Assembly: GCA_036804505.1 (NCBI GenBank)
Contig: DAIRSI010000015.1
Span: 1-64,000, forward strand
Source: Phocaeicola_A sp036804505
Lineage (GTDB): Bacteria > Bacteroidota > Bacteroidia > Bacteroidales > Bacteroidaceae
Direction: 5' to 3'
DNA: 64,000 nucleotides
Of this stretch, positions 51,630-59,933 are shown one piece after another. Each line of letters opens with the position of its first letter. The stretch's first letter is position 1. The position numbers and the translations under genes were made by a program. The notes under the pieces were generated by a model. The model was not told the origin of the DNA. It was given only the letters and a program-made list of their open reading frames with translations, and did no database searches.

Positions 51630-52568
51630 TTAGAGAAAGAATAACGAAACTCCTATGACGCTGACTATTGCTCCGATAACTTCTTTGACGGTTATTTTCT
51701 GATGGAAGATGAGAGCGGAAGGAAGCAGAATGAATACGGGCGTAAGCGCCATGATGGTTTGGGCTATTCCTGTTTCAGTATATTGAATAGCCATAAGTGA
51801 AAAGGATACTCCGATGAAGGGCCCGAAGAGTGTTGCTCCAAGTGCTGCTTTCATGCCTTTGCCATCCTTGATGACGACCGGAAGGGTATGGAATTTCTTT
51901 TGCAAGCCCATTATGCACAGAAAACAAAGAGTACCTGTAATTGCTCGGATGAATGTGGAGGCAAAGGGCAGAATGCTCAATACAGAAGAGGCGTTTGCAG
52001 GGACGCTTTGCTCGTAGGCATCTATACCCATTTTGCTGAGAACCAGACCAATTCCTTGTCCCATAGCTGCACCGATACCTAGCAGTACGCCTTTGACAGG
52101 AAGCTTCAGATTGAGCTTGTGCTTTTCTTCATCTCCTCCTTTGTTGAGAACGGACATGCCAATGCCGGTTATTGTTACGAGTATTCCGATGATTACCAAC
52201 AGCGAAAGGTGTTCTCCTAGCAGGATATAGCCCGACAGAGCAGCAAATACAGATGCCAAAGTCATGAACAGCTGTCCGAAGCGGGAACCTATGATGACAT
52301 ATGAATTGAACAGACACCAGTCTCCGAATACATAGCCGACAAAGCCGGATAGGGAAAGCCAAAGCCATGCTTTAGGATTGCAGAAAAGCGGATAAGGAGA
52401 TCCCGTTACGCAGAGCATTGTGATGCTGAGCAGAACCAAAGACAGGAACATGCGGATTACATTGAGTTGAAGGGCGCCTAATCGCTTACTTGCAACTTCT
52501 GCAAAGAGCGCGGTAGCTGTCCATGAAAGAGTAACGGCAAACGAGATAATTTCTCCTAAGTATTGCAT
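51630..52568 (-). CDS. EamA/DMT-family metabolite exporter
   Basis: About 312 aa with ten hydrophobic helices in two EamA halves, the typical drug/metabolite transporter fold (MQYLGEIISFAVTLSW at the start, GVSLFFL at the end). I start at ATG 52568; 52601 would lie inside the upstream hairpin. Family members export amino acids or other metabolites. It lies downstream of TrpB2 on the same strand, separated by a hairpin, so a link to tryptophan or indole is only speculative. Confidence 0.88.
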   Translation of the reverse strand: MQYLGEIISFAVTLSWTATALFAEVASKRLGALQLNVIRMFLSLVLLSITMLCVTGSPYPLFCNPKAWLWLSLSGFVGYVFGDWCLFNSYVIIGSRFGQLFMTLASVFAALSGYILLGEHLSLLVIIGILVTITGIGMSVLNKGGDEEKHKLNLKLPVKGVLLGIGAAMGQGIGLVLSKMGIDAYEQSVPANASSVLSILPFASTFIRAITGTLCFLCIMGLQKKFHTLPVVIKDGKGMKAALGATLFGPFIGVSFSLMAIQYTETGIAQTIMALTPVFILLPSALIFHQKITVKEVIGAIVSVIGVSLFFL

Positions 52569-52576
52569 ATAGAGAC

Positions 52577-52616
52577 AAAGATGCCTCCCGACTAAAATCA
52601 TCAGGAGGCTGTCTTT
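52577..52616 (-). terminator. Hairpin between trpB2 and the DMT gene
   Basis: GCCTCC (52583-52588) pairs with GGAGGC (52604-52609), and AAAGA (52577-52581) with TCTTT (52612-52616), around a 15-nt loop. It lies just after the trpB2 stop on the minus strand but has no clean T run. Confidence 0.55.
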
Positions 52617-52632
52617 TTATAAAGGGGTTTTG

Positions 52633-53997
52633 TTATAAATTCTTGATTTCATCCAAATTTTTCTCAATGGCTTCATCCGTCAGATCATAATTCTGGAGAT
52701 TGCCTTGCAGATATTGGTCGTAGGCTGTCATATCGATAAGACCGTGGCCTGACAGGTTGAACAGAATGACTTTCTCTTCTCCGGTCGCTTTGCATTTGTT
52801 TGCTTCGCGAATAGTTGCTGCAATGGCGTGGCAGGATTCCGGTGCGGGAATAATGCCTTCGGCTTTTGCAAACAAAGTACCTGCCTGGAAACTTTCCAAC
52901 TGCTGGATGTCCATACCACGCATCATGTGGTCCTTTAGCAGTTGTGACACGATGGTGCCGGCTCCGTGATACCGGAGTCCTCCGGCATGGATATTGGCCG
53001 GCATGAAATTGTGTCCCAATGTAAACATGGGCAACAGAGGTGTGTAGCCGGATTCATCTCCGAAGTCATATTGGAACTTGCCTCTGGTCAGTTTCGGACA
53101 AGAAGCCGGTTCTGCGGCGATGAACTCTGTCTTTTTACCTTCCAGGATATTGTGACGCATGAATGGGAAAGAAATTCCGCCGAAATTGGAACCACCTCCG
53201 AAGCAGGCAATCACCATATCGGGATATTCTCCAGCCATAGCCATCTGTTTTTCTGCTTCCAGTCCGATGACAGTTTGATGAAGAGTGACGTGGCTTAGTA
53301 CGGAACCTAAAGTGTATTTGCAGTTAGGTGTATTCATGGCCAATTCTATGGCTTCGGAAATTGCTGTGCCTAAAGATCCCTGACAATTGGGATTTGCGGT
53401 AAGTATATCTTTTCCGGCGCGAGTGGACATGGACGGGGAGGCAGTAACCTGGGCTCCGAAAGTCTGCATGATGCTGCGGCGGTATGGTTTTTGTTCATAA
53501 CTGATTTTTACCTGATAGACAGCACATTCCAATCCAAAGACCTTGGCTGCATAAGAAAGAGCTGCACCCCATTGACCGGCGCCTGTTTCAGTCGTTATAT
53601 TGGTGACACCCTCCTGTTTGCAATAGTATGCCTGAGCTAAAGCTGAGTTCAGCTTGTGGGAACCAACCGGGCTTACACTTTCATTTTTGAAATAGATATG
53701 TGCCGGTGTACCCAGTGCTTTCTCCAAACCGTAAGCACGGACGAGAGGTGTGCTGCGATAATATTTGTACATTTCACGGACTTCTTCGGGAATGTCTATC
53801 CACTGGTGTTCTTGGTCAAGCTCCTGTTTACTGCATTCTTTTGCGAAAATTGGGAAGAGGTCTTCCGGTTTTAAAGGCTGTCTGGTAGCCGGATTCAGCA
53901 AAGGCATCGGCTTGTTTATCATATCGGCCTGAATATTATACCATTGGGTTGGTATTTCACTCTCAGGGAGAATGAATCTTTTGATTTTGTTGCTCAT
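52633..53997 (-). CDS. trpB: Tryptophan synthase beta chain, TrpB2 type
   Basis: A PLP enzyme of about 454 aa joining indole and serine to tryptophan. The long form, with an N-terminal extension (SNKIKRFILPESEIPTQWYNI), is the TrpB2 class, which often works without TrpA. The PLP lysine lies in VGSHKLNSALAQA and the phosphate loop in CFGGGSNFGG. No trpA or other trp gene is nearby, so it may salvage indole, which gut bacteria meet at high levels. I start at ATG 53997 rather than 54048, which adds an unconserved tail. Confidence 0.93.
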   Translation of the reverse strand: MSNKIKRFILPESEIPTQWYNIQADMINKPMPLLNPATRQPLKPEDLFPIFAKECSKQELDQEHQWIDIPEEVREMYKYYRSTPLVRAYGLEKALGTPAHIYFKNESVSPVGSHKLNSALAQAYYCKQEGVTNITTETGAGQWGAALSYAAKVFGLECAVYQVKISYEQKPYRRSIMQTFGAQVTASPSMSTRAGKDILTANPNCQGSLGTAISEAIELAMNTPNCKYTLGSVLSHVTLHQTVIGLEAEKQMAMAGEYPDMVIACFGGGSNFGGISFPFMRHNILEGKKTEFIAAEPASCPKLTRGKFQYDFGDESGYTPLLPMFTLGHNFMPANIHAGGLRYHGAGTIVSQLLKDHMMRGMDIQQLESFQAGTLFAKAEGIIPAPESCHAIAATIREANKCKATGEEKVILFNLSGHGLIDMTAYDQYLQGNLQNYDLTDEAIEKNLDEIKNL

Positions 53998-54161
53998 AAT
54001 AACATACTGATTATTTAAAACTTTCCAAAAGTAACTAATTATTGTCATTTACTGTCTTTTTGTCGAATTGATTTAATGTTTTTTTACGCTTGGAAAAATG
54101 TCGTATTTATTTGTTTATCTCACTGCTTTTTTATTTCTTTGTCGTCTCAAAGAAGATACGT

Positions 54162-54725
54162 ATGAAAAGATATTTATTTATTTTGGCTCTATTTACATTG
54201 TTCATTTCCGGTTGCGGACAAAAGAAAGATTCTGTAAAGGATGATATTTCGACTGTAGAAATGCAAAAAGATAAGAGCGGCCTTAACAGAATGCAGCCTT
54301 ATAAAGTGGATTCGTGTGCGATGGTAAACGGAAAGCGGTTTGATTACGTGATAGAACGCGTACCTTGTGATTCTATGGCCAAAGTGAAAAGTGAAGTGGG
54401 AGATACGTATGTGGATAATCATATAACCCTGACAGTCTCATCGGGTGGTGGAACCGTTTTTCATCGGGTTTTTACAAAAGCGTCTTTTTCTGCCTTTGTC
54501 GATTCAAAAGTAGCGAAATCTTCTATTCTGGAGGGAATCGTATTCGATCGTGTGGAAGGAGGAAACCTTATATTTGCAGGTAGTGTGGGCGATCCTGAAA
54601 CTGATATGTACACACCATTTGTCCTGACTATTACTTCCGGCGGTTCTCTTTCAATCAAAGAAGATACCGTGATGGACGGGTACGACGAGACTGAAGAAGA
54701 AGCGTCGGAAGCAAAAAAGCCTTAG
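54162..54725 (+). CDS. Lipoprotein of unknown function (DUF4738-like)
   Basis: A 187-aa protein with a lipoprotein signal (MKRYLFILALFTLFISGC, Cys-18). The rest is beta-rich with a Glu/Lys-rich end, resembling DUF4738 lipoproteins of Bacteroides; I am only moderately sure of that name. The in-frame ATG at 54090 would place an extra hydrophobic stretch before the signal and is unlikely. It is convergent with the acetyl-CoA synthetase gene, and the stop codons overlap. Confidence 0.7.
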   Translation: MKRYLFILALFTLFISGCGQKKDSVKDDISTVEMQKDKSGLNRMQPYKVDSCAMVNGKRFDYVIERVPCDSMAKVKSEVGDTYVDNHITLTVSSGGGTVFHRVFTKASFSAFVDSKVAKSSILEGIVFDRVEGGNLIFAGSVGDPETDMYTPFVLTITSGGSLSIKEDTVMDGYDETEEEASEAKKP

Positions 54726-56821
54726 GGCTTCACTACACGTATACGTGCATCGACCGCCCAGATTTCTTTTTCTGTAGCCAGAAGCGGATTAATGTCCATT
54801 TCCTTTATTTCTGTGGCAAAACGCAGAAGGGTAGACAGCCGTACGATGATTTCGGCAAATTTCTCCTGATTGATTCCTTTGCCTCCTCGGGTTCCCTGAA
54901 TGATTTTATAGGCTCTCAGAGAATGAATCATACTGTAGGCTTCTGCGTATGACAGGGGAGCCAGACCGGAAGATACATCTTTCAGCACTTCCACGAAAAT
55001 ACCTCCTAGTCCGCAAAGTACCACATGGCCGAACTTGTCTTCGTATTTCCCGCCTACATAGAGTTCTGTTCCCTTCAGCATGGGTTGTACCATGATGGCT
55101 TTCACATCGGGCAGTTTCATCATGCGATGAATTTCCAGAGAAAGATGTTCCGTGCTTTGTATGTTGAGGCTGACGCCGCCGATATCGCTTTTGTGTACAG
55201 GCCCTACTACTTTGGCTACTACAGGAAATCCTACTTTCTGAGCAAAAGCTGTTAATTCCTGTTCGTCGGAAGAAACCAGTTCTTTGGCAAGAGGCAATCC
55301 TGCTGCACTTAGTAATTCATGCACTTGCTCGGGGCTAATGTAGAAATCACAAGAATCAGGCAGGGTATCGATGATTCTTCTGATACGGGGAACATCCACT
55401 CCAAATAGTTCAATCTCGTTCTGGGCGGGTTGGGGTGCATTCAGTATGCGTGCCAAAGCCGTTCCTAAGGTTACCTCGTCATTGAAGCTAACGTGCCCTT
55501 TGGAAAGAAAGTCGGCAACCTCTTCTCCTGCCGTATGTACGGAAGGAAGTATCGGAATGATAGGCTTTTTGCATGTCTGCATCTTTTGATGAAGAACTTC
55601 GTACGTGTCGAACATGGTCACCAGTCCCGGTGTACCGAAAATCACAATAATGGCATCGATGCCTTTAAAATGTTTTTCACAGTAGTCCAAACACAATGAC
55701 AGATGTTGGGGTGTTCCGGTTGCCAAAATATCAATAGGATTTCCTACGCTGGCTCCGGGAAACAACTGTGCTTTTAGTTCGGCAGCCTTGTCACCTTCCA
55801 GCTTGGGGACATTCAGTCCGCCTTTACTCAATGCGTCCGTCAGCATCACTGCTGGTCCGCCTGCATGAGTGATGATGGCAATGTTCTTTCCTCTCAATGG
55901 GGGAAGAGTGAAGACGCAACCCACTGTCGTAAGTTCTTCTCTGCTGAAACAGCGTATGATACCTGCTTTGCGGAACAAGGCTTCTACAGCTGCGTCACTG
56001 CTGGCAATGGCTCCCGTGTGGGAACTGGCTGCTCTGCTGCCACTTTCACTGCTACCGCTTTTGATGGCTGCGATGTGGCAACCTTTTTTGATGAGAGATG
56101 AAGCGTGGAAAAGAAGTCTGTCCGGATCTTTGATACTTTCTATATAAAGTAATTTGATACGAGAACCTCCTCCAAATGATTTTTGTCCGGAGATGGAATC
56201 TTTCTCATCAAAATGTTCATCCATATATTGCAGAACGTCTTCCACGCCAATCTGCTTGGCATTGCCTACACTCCACACCGAATTGAAACGCAATCCTTTG
56301 CTGATGGCCGATTCCAGAATGAATACGGCAGTGGCGCCTGAGCTTGAAATCAAGTCGGCCCCGTCTTCATGAAGTTGCGGAATGGGTTGTGTAAAAACGC
56401 TGTGGTGCCATCGATTGAGCAACCCAATGCAATTGGGCCCTATCAACGAAGCCCCGTATTTGTTTACCGAGTTCAAAATCTGTTGTTCCAAAACAGCTCC
56501 TTCATGTGTCTCTTCTCCGAAACCGGCACTGAGTATGATAAAGGCTTTTGTTCCTTTGTCTCTGGCCAGTTCTTCTACACTTTGCGGGCATGCTGAAGCC
56601 GGAATGGCCAGTATGGCAAGGTCTGTAGCCGGCAAGGAGGCAATATCATGATGGGCTTTGATTCCTTGAATTTCATTCTCTTTAGGATTGACGGCCCTTA
56701 ATTCTCCGGCATACTTTCCAGACAATAAATTGCGAATGATAGCGCCGCCCGGCTTATGTACATTATTGGATGCTCCGATAACGACAATGCTTTTTGGATA
56801 AAGCAGTTCTTGATTTATCAT
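54722..56821 (-). CDS. ADP-forming acetate/acyl-CoA ligase, fused alpha-beta form
   Basis: A 699-aa NDP-forming acyl-CoA synthetase that converts acyl-CoA, ADP and phosphate to acid, CoA and ATP. Order: CoA-binding domain (about 1-130, IVVIGASNN), ligase-CoA domain with the phospho-His motif SSHTG (His-268), then the ATP-grasp beta half (about 480-699, VAKVVGPVHKSDIGGVSLNI, GLGGIFVEVLKDV). Subunits are separate in many archaea and fused here. The physiological acid (acetate, propionate, aryl acids) is not readable. It is a single gene with its own promoter. Confidence 0.9.
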   Translation of the reverse strand: MINQELLYPKSIVVIGASNNVHKPGGAIIRNLLSGKYAGELRAVNPKENEIQGIKAHHDIASLPATDLAILAIPASACPQSVEELARDKGTKAFIILSAGFGEETHEGAVLEQQILNSVNKYGASLIGPNCIGLLNRWHHSVFTQPIPQLHEDGADLISSSGATAVFILESAISKGLRFNSVWSVGNAKQIGVEDVLQYMDEHFDEKDSISGQKSFGGGSRIKLLYIESIKDPDRLLFHASSLIKKGCHIAAIKSGSSESGSRAASSHTGAIASSDAAVEALFRKAGIIRCFSREELTTVGCVFTLPPLRGKNIAIITHAGGPAVMLTDALSKGGLNVPKLEGDKAAELKAQLFPGASVGNPIDILATGTPQHLSLCLDYCEKHFKGIDAIIVIFGTPGLVTMFDTYEVLHQKMQTCKKPIIPILPSVHTAGEEVADFLSKGHVSFNDEVTLGTALARILNAPQPAQNEIELFGVDVPRIRRIIDTLPDSCDFYISPEQVHELLSAAGLPLAKELVSSDEQELTAFAQKVGFPVVAKVVGPVHKSDIGGVSLNIQSTEHLSLEIHRMMKLPDVKAIMVQPMLKGTELYVGGKYEDKFGHVVLCGLGGIFVEVLKDVSSGLAPLSYAEAYSMIHSLRAYKIIQGTRGGKGINQEKFAEIIVRLSTLLRFATEIKEMDINPLLATEKEIWAVDARIRVVKP

Positions 56822-56844
56822 AGATGTTCTGAATATTTATGTCA

Positions 56845-56875
56845 CAAATATAAGCATTAATGCGATAGGATGCAA
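56845..56875 (-). promoter_or_regulatory. Promoter of the ADP-forming acyl-CoA ligase gene
   Basis: On the minus strand, TTG (56875-56873), 20 bp and TATATTTG (56852-56845), an exact -7 match. Confidence 0.65.
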
Positions 56876-57065
56876 TAGGAAGAAAATAAAAAATACAAGT
56901 CACATATAAATGTCCTTGTCAGTTAATGGAATATTTGACCTGCATTTCTATTTTTATACTAAAATAAAGCCGGGTTTTATTAGGTTGTGTATATAAACAT
57001 AGGTGTACATTCCCTTTTGATAGGGTATGTTCCAACATCGTACAGGGATATATTATCGGGATGCG

Positions 57066-57611
57066 TTATCTGATGCCTATTATCAAATGTGTCTGCAGGC
57101 TGAGTCTCCATTCAGGATGGTTCTTGATACATTCAATAGTTTCCTTCACATTCTTATTTGAACACGGTTGTAAAAATTTGTTGGGCGTGTCGTAGGTTTC
57201 ATATTGCAAGAGTGATTGTCCTTCATAGACTACCTTTAGTTCATTGATGTGTTTCAGAACCACTGATTTTTCAGATTTGGGCGAACAGGTTATCCAATCG
57301 ATTCCTCCGGGCAATTCGTTAGTCCCGTTTGTTTCGATGGTTATATATTTGCCGTTATCATGCAGCATTTTCAGTAGGTGACTGTCAATCCATAGAGAGG
57401 GTTCGCCTCCAGTGAGCACGACCATTCGTGCAGGGTATTTCTTCACTTCGTCAATGATTTCTTCATCGGTCATCATCACACCTGTTTCATGCTGAGTATC
57501 ACAAAAGTCGCAATGCAGGTTGCATCCGGAGAATCTGATGAATATAGCGGGTGTACCGGTATGATATCCTTCTCCCTGGAGACTATAGAAAATCTCATTA
57601 ATCTTTTTCAT
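57066..57611 (-). CDS. queE: 7-carboxy-7-deazaguanine synthase
   Basis: A radical-SAM enzyme of 181 aa that contracts 6-carboxytetrahydropterin to CDG in queuosine synthesis. The cluster motif CX3CX2C appears in FIRFSGCNLHCDFCDTQ, preceded by FYSLQGEGYHTGTPA. Other motifs (VLTGGEPSLW, IETNGTNELP) are normal. It overlaps queD by 14 nt and is second in the unit. Confidence 0.95.
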   Translation of the reverse strand: MKKINEIFYSLQGEGYHTGTPAIFIRFSGCNLHCDFCDTQHETGVMMTDEEIIDEVKKYPARMVVLTGGEPSLWIDSHLLKMLHDNGKYITIETNGTNELPGGIDWITCSPKSEKSVVLKHINELKVVYEGQSLLQYETYDTPNKFLQPCSNKNVKETIECIKNHPEWRLSLQTHLIIGIR

Positions 57612-57930
57612 AGACAGCGGTATTGTTGGTGGATTCGTTTACTTCCACACGATAGCAGTGTTCTATATGTTCGCAAATCCACCGTGCAATATTCTCGGCA
57701 GAAGGATTGAACGGAAGTATGTCGTTTAGGTTCCTATGATCCAACGTCCCTTTTATCATTTGCTTGATTTTTGTAAAATCGACCACCATACCGTTCTCAT
57801 TCAGTTCTTTGGACTTGCAGTATATGGTGATAATCCAGTTATGACCATGCAAGCATTCACACTTGCTTTCGTAAGACAGTTTCAGGCTGTGGGCAGCCGA
57901 AATCTCCAATTGTTTTTTGATGTAATACAT
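57598..57930 (-). CDS. queD: 6-carboxy-5,6,7,8-tetrahydropterin synthase
   Basis: A 110-aa T-fold enzyme making the QueE substrate. Zinc ligands lie in SAAHSL and LHGHNW, and the catalytic Cys sits in CECLHGH. From ATG 57930 (MYYIKKQLEISAAH) the length matches short QueD forms; the longer frame from 57984 is unconserved. The stop overlaps the queE start. queA is 22 kb away in this window, so the pathway genes are scattered. Confidence 0.93.
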   Translation of the reverse strand: MYYIKKQLEISAAHSLKLSYESKCECLHGHNWIITIYCKSKELNENGMVVDFTKIKQMIKGTLDHRNLNDILPFNPSAENIARWICEHIEHCYRVEVNESTNNTAVYEKD

Positions 57931-57981
57931 TTCACTTGTTTTTATAGAGGTTGCAAGCACTCTGAGTTTGTTTAATCGGCC

Positions 57982-57989
57982 CAAAGGTA
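57982..57989 (-). promoter_or_regulatory. queD-queE promoter, -7 box TACCTTTG
   Basis: An exact TAnnTTTG on the minus strand, 52 nt before the queD ATG. A second candidate (TATATTTG, 58007-58000) lies just upstream. No preQ1 riboswitch was recognised. Confidence 0.5.
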
Positions 57990-58141
57990 ATCAAAAATCC
58001 AAATATATTAAATTATTAGAATAAAATTTCCCCATATGACGGTTATATATGATAGAAGAAGAAAAGATGTAAGAACAGAAAAAAATAAATTGATGAGCTT
58101 ATGTAACAAAAGTGAGAATAAAAAAATAATACAATGTTTAT

Positions 58142-58172
58142 TTTGCGACAAAACGTAATATTCCTATCTTTG
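58142..58172 (+). promoter_or_regulatory. Promoter of the second-PUL sigma gene
   Basis: TTTG (58142-58145), exactly 19 bp and TATCTTTG (58165-58172): a full match to the Bacteroides consensus. Confidence 0.8.
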
Positions 58173-58203
58173 GACGTCCTTAAATAATGATAGTGATATA
58201 AAC

Positions 58204-58773
58204 ATGGATGAAGAATCTTTTTATTTAAATGCAATTGCACGTGGAGATGAAGAAGCTTTTACAAAAGTCTTTTTGCTTTATTTCTCAAAAGTGAAAAGAT
58301 TTATTTCAAGCCTTTTACAGAATGATTTTGCTGCCGAAGATTTATCCCAAAACATCTTTATCCGGTTGTGGCAGAATCGGGAGAAACTGACAGAAATAAA
58401 TAATTTGAATGCCTATTTATTTAAATCTGCCAGAAATGAGGTCTTTCAATATATCAGGCATGAATTGGTTATTCGTGAATATCAGGAAACACATTATGAA
58501 AGAATGCTGAAAGATGAAAACAGCATTTGTTTTGCCCCGGAAGATAATTTTGAAGCTGAGGAACTGAGTTTACTGATAAAACTGGCTGTAGATAGAATGC
58601 CGGAACAACGTAAGAAAATCTATAAGATGAGTAGGGAAGAAGGCAGAAGTAATGATGATATTTCCAAAGAATTGAACATTAACAAGAGGACTGTGGAAAA
58701 CCATCTGACACAGGCTCTGGCAGATATTCGTGAAGTCGTTAGGCATTTTTCTTTGATCTTTTTTCTTTTTTGA
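58204..58773 (+). CDS. ECF sigma factor of the second PUL
   Basis: A 189-aa sigma-70-like ECF factor with region 2 (NDFAAEDLSQNIFIRLWQNREKL) and region 4 (MPEQRKKIYKMSREEGRS, ELNINKRTVENHLTQAL). It is followed by a FecR-type anti-sigma gene (50 nt), an STN-containing SusC and SusD. In such trans-envelope systems the SusC signals through the anti-sigma to free this factor, which then raises expression of the locus. Confidence 0.93.
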   Translation: MDEESFYLNAIARGDEEAFTKVFLLYFSKVKRFISSLLQNDFAAEDLSQNIFIRLWQNREKLTEINNLNAYLFKSARNEVFQYIRHELVIREYQETHYERMLKDENSICFAPEDNFEAEELSLLIKLAVDRMPEQRKKIYKMSREEGRSNDDISKELNINKRTVENHLTQALADIREVVRHFSLIFFLF

Positions 58774-58822
58774 CTGTGTGTGATGAATCGTTCGAGCATC
58801 TTCTATATAAAAAGACGATTGT

Positions 58823-59836
58823 ATGAACGAGTCAAAAGCCCATAAAATACTGAGAGAATTCCTTTCTCGCCCTCATTCTGATTCTGTAAAGAATGCATTT
58901 TGGCATTGGTTGGTATCGGGAAACAGGGAGGAAGAGAAAGATTGTGCTTTAAATGGATTGTGGGATGAAACAGAGAAAGGCATGAGCCTTGATTCAGTTC
59001 GTTCACTCAATCAGGTCATGAATAGATTGAAGAGACAGACGGTTCGTAACGTTTGGTGGAAGAATATTTCACGAATTGCAGCCATGATAGCAATTCCTGT
59101 TTTAATGGTAATGGCATTCTCTTATTTCTATTATCATTCAGATCAAAATCAGATGATTGAATGCATGGTACCGACCGGTCAAAGAAAGATAATATCTCTT
59201 CCCGACGGTACAAAAGTGATGGTCAATTCAGAGACTTTTCTGGTTTATCCAAAGACGTTTAAGGGCAAGACACGCACGGTCTATCTTTCGGGAGAAGCCA
59301 ATTTCGATGTCCATAAAGATCCGAAACATCCATTTATCGTTCAGGCGGGGCAATTTTCAGTACAGGCTCTCGGAACAAAATTTAATGTTCAGTCCTATCG
59401 CGATATTGGTAAGATGGTGGCAACCCTTGAGAGAGGATGTATCCAAATAACAAATTTACTTGACTCTTCTCAGGTTTTTGTGTTAAAGCCCAACGAACAA
59501 TTATCATACAATTATATGACCAGAGATTTTTCCAGAAAGAAGTTGGATGCAGACATAGCCTCTTGCTGGACACGGGGAGAACTTAATTTCGTAGATTGTC
59601 CGATGCGTGAAATGCTTGTCGCTATTGGGCGCTTCTATAAGGTGAGAATCAATACAAGTCCTAAAATTTCGGTTTCTGATCTATATACCATTAAATTTAA
59701 GAAAGGCGAGAGCTTTAGAAATGTCATTCAGTTGCTGGAGCTGACCTCCGGTAATATCAAAGCTGACTTTGTGAAGGATGATGAAGTGAATCTTTCTCTT
59801 CTCAGGCTCAATGCCAGGAAAGGAGGTGAAAAATAG
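58823..59836 (+). CDS. FecR-type anti-sigma factor
   Basis: A 337-aa inner-membrane protein with a cytoplasmic N-terminal sigma-binding part (about 1-85), one membrane helix (about 87-107) and a periplasmic FecR domain (about 115-225, TGQRKIISLPDGTKVMVNSET, VYLSGEANFDV). A C-terminal DUF4974-type domain (about 255-325, NFVDCPMREMLVAIGRFYKV) follows. It holds the ECF sigma inactive until it contacts the STN domain of the partner SusC. It lies between the two in the usual order. Confidence 0.94.
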   Translation: MNESKAHKILREFLSRPHSDSVKNAFWHWLVSGNREEEKDCALNGLWDETEKGMSLDSVRSLNQVMNRLKRQTVRNVWWKNISRIAAMIAIPVLMVMAFSYFYYHSDQNQMIECMVPTGQRKIISLPDGTKVMVNSETFLVYPKTFKGKTRTVYLSGEANFDVHKDPKHPFIVQAGQFSVQALGTKFNVQSYRDIGKMVATLERGCIQITNLLDSSQVFVLKPNEQLSYNYMTRDFSRKKLDADIASCWTRGELNFVDCPMREMLVAIGRFYKVRINTSPKISVSDLYTIKFKKGESFRNVIQLLELTSGNIKADFVKDDEVNLSLLRLNARKGGEK

Positions 59837-59933
59837 ACCGGACAAACTACCATTTGACCGGCCCATAGAAATAAGTACGTGAAAATAACTTGATTGTGAT
59901 CTTAAATTATAGTACTCATTTAATTGCAAAATT

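Noticed and set aside
57000..57065. Imperfect inverted repeat after queE as a terminator
   Set aside because: Short arms with a mismatch and no T run on the minus strand.
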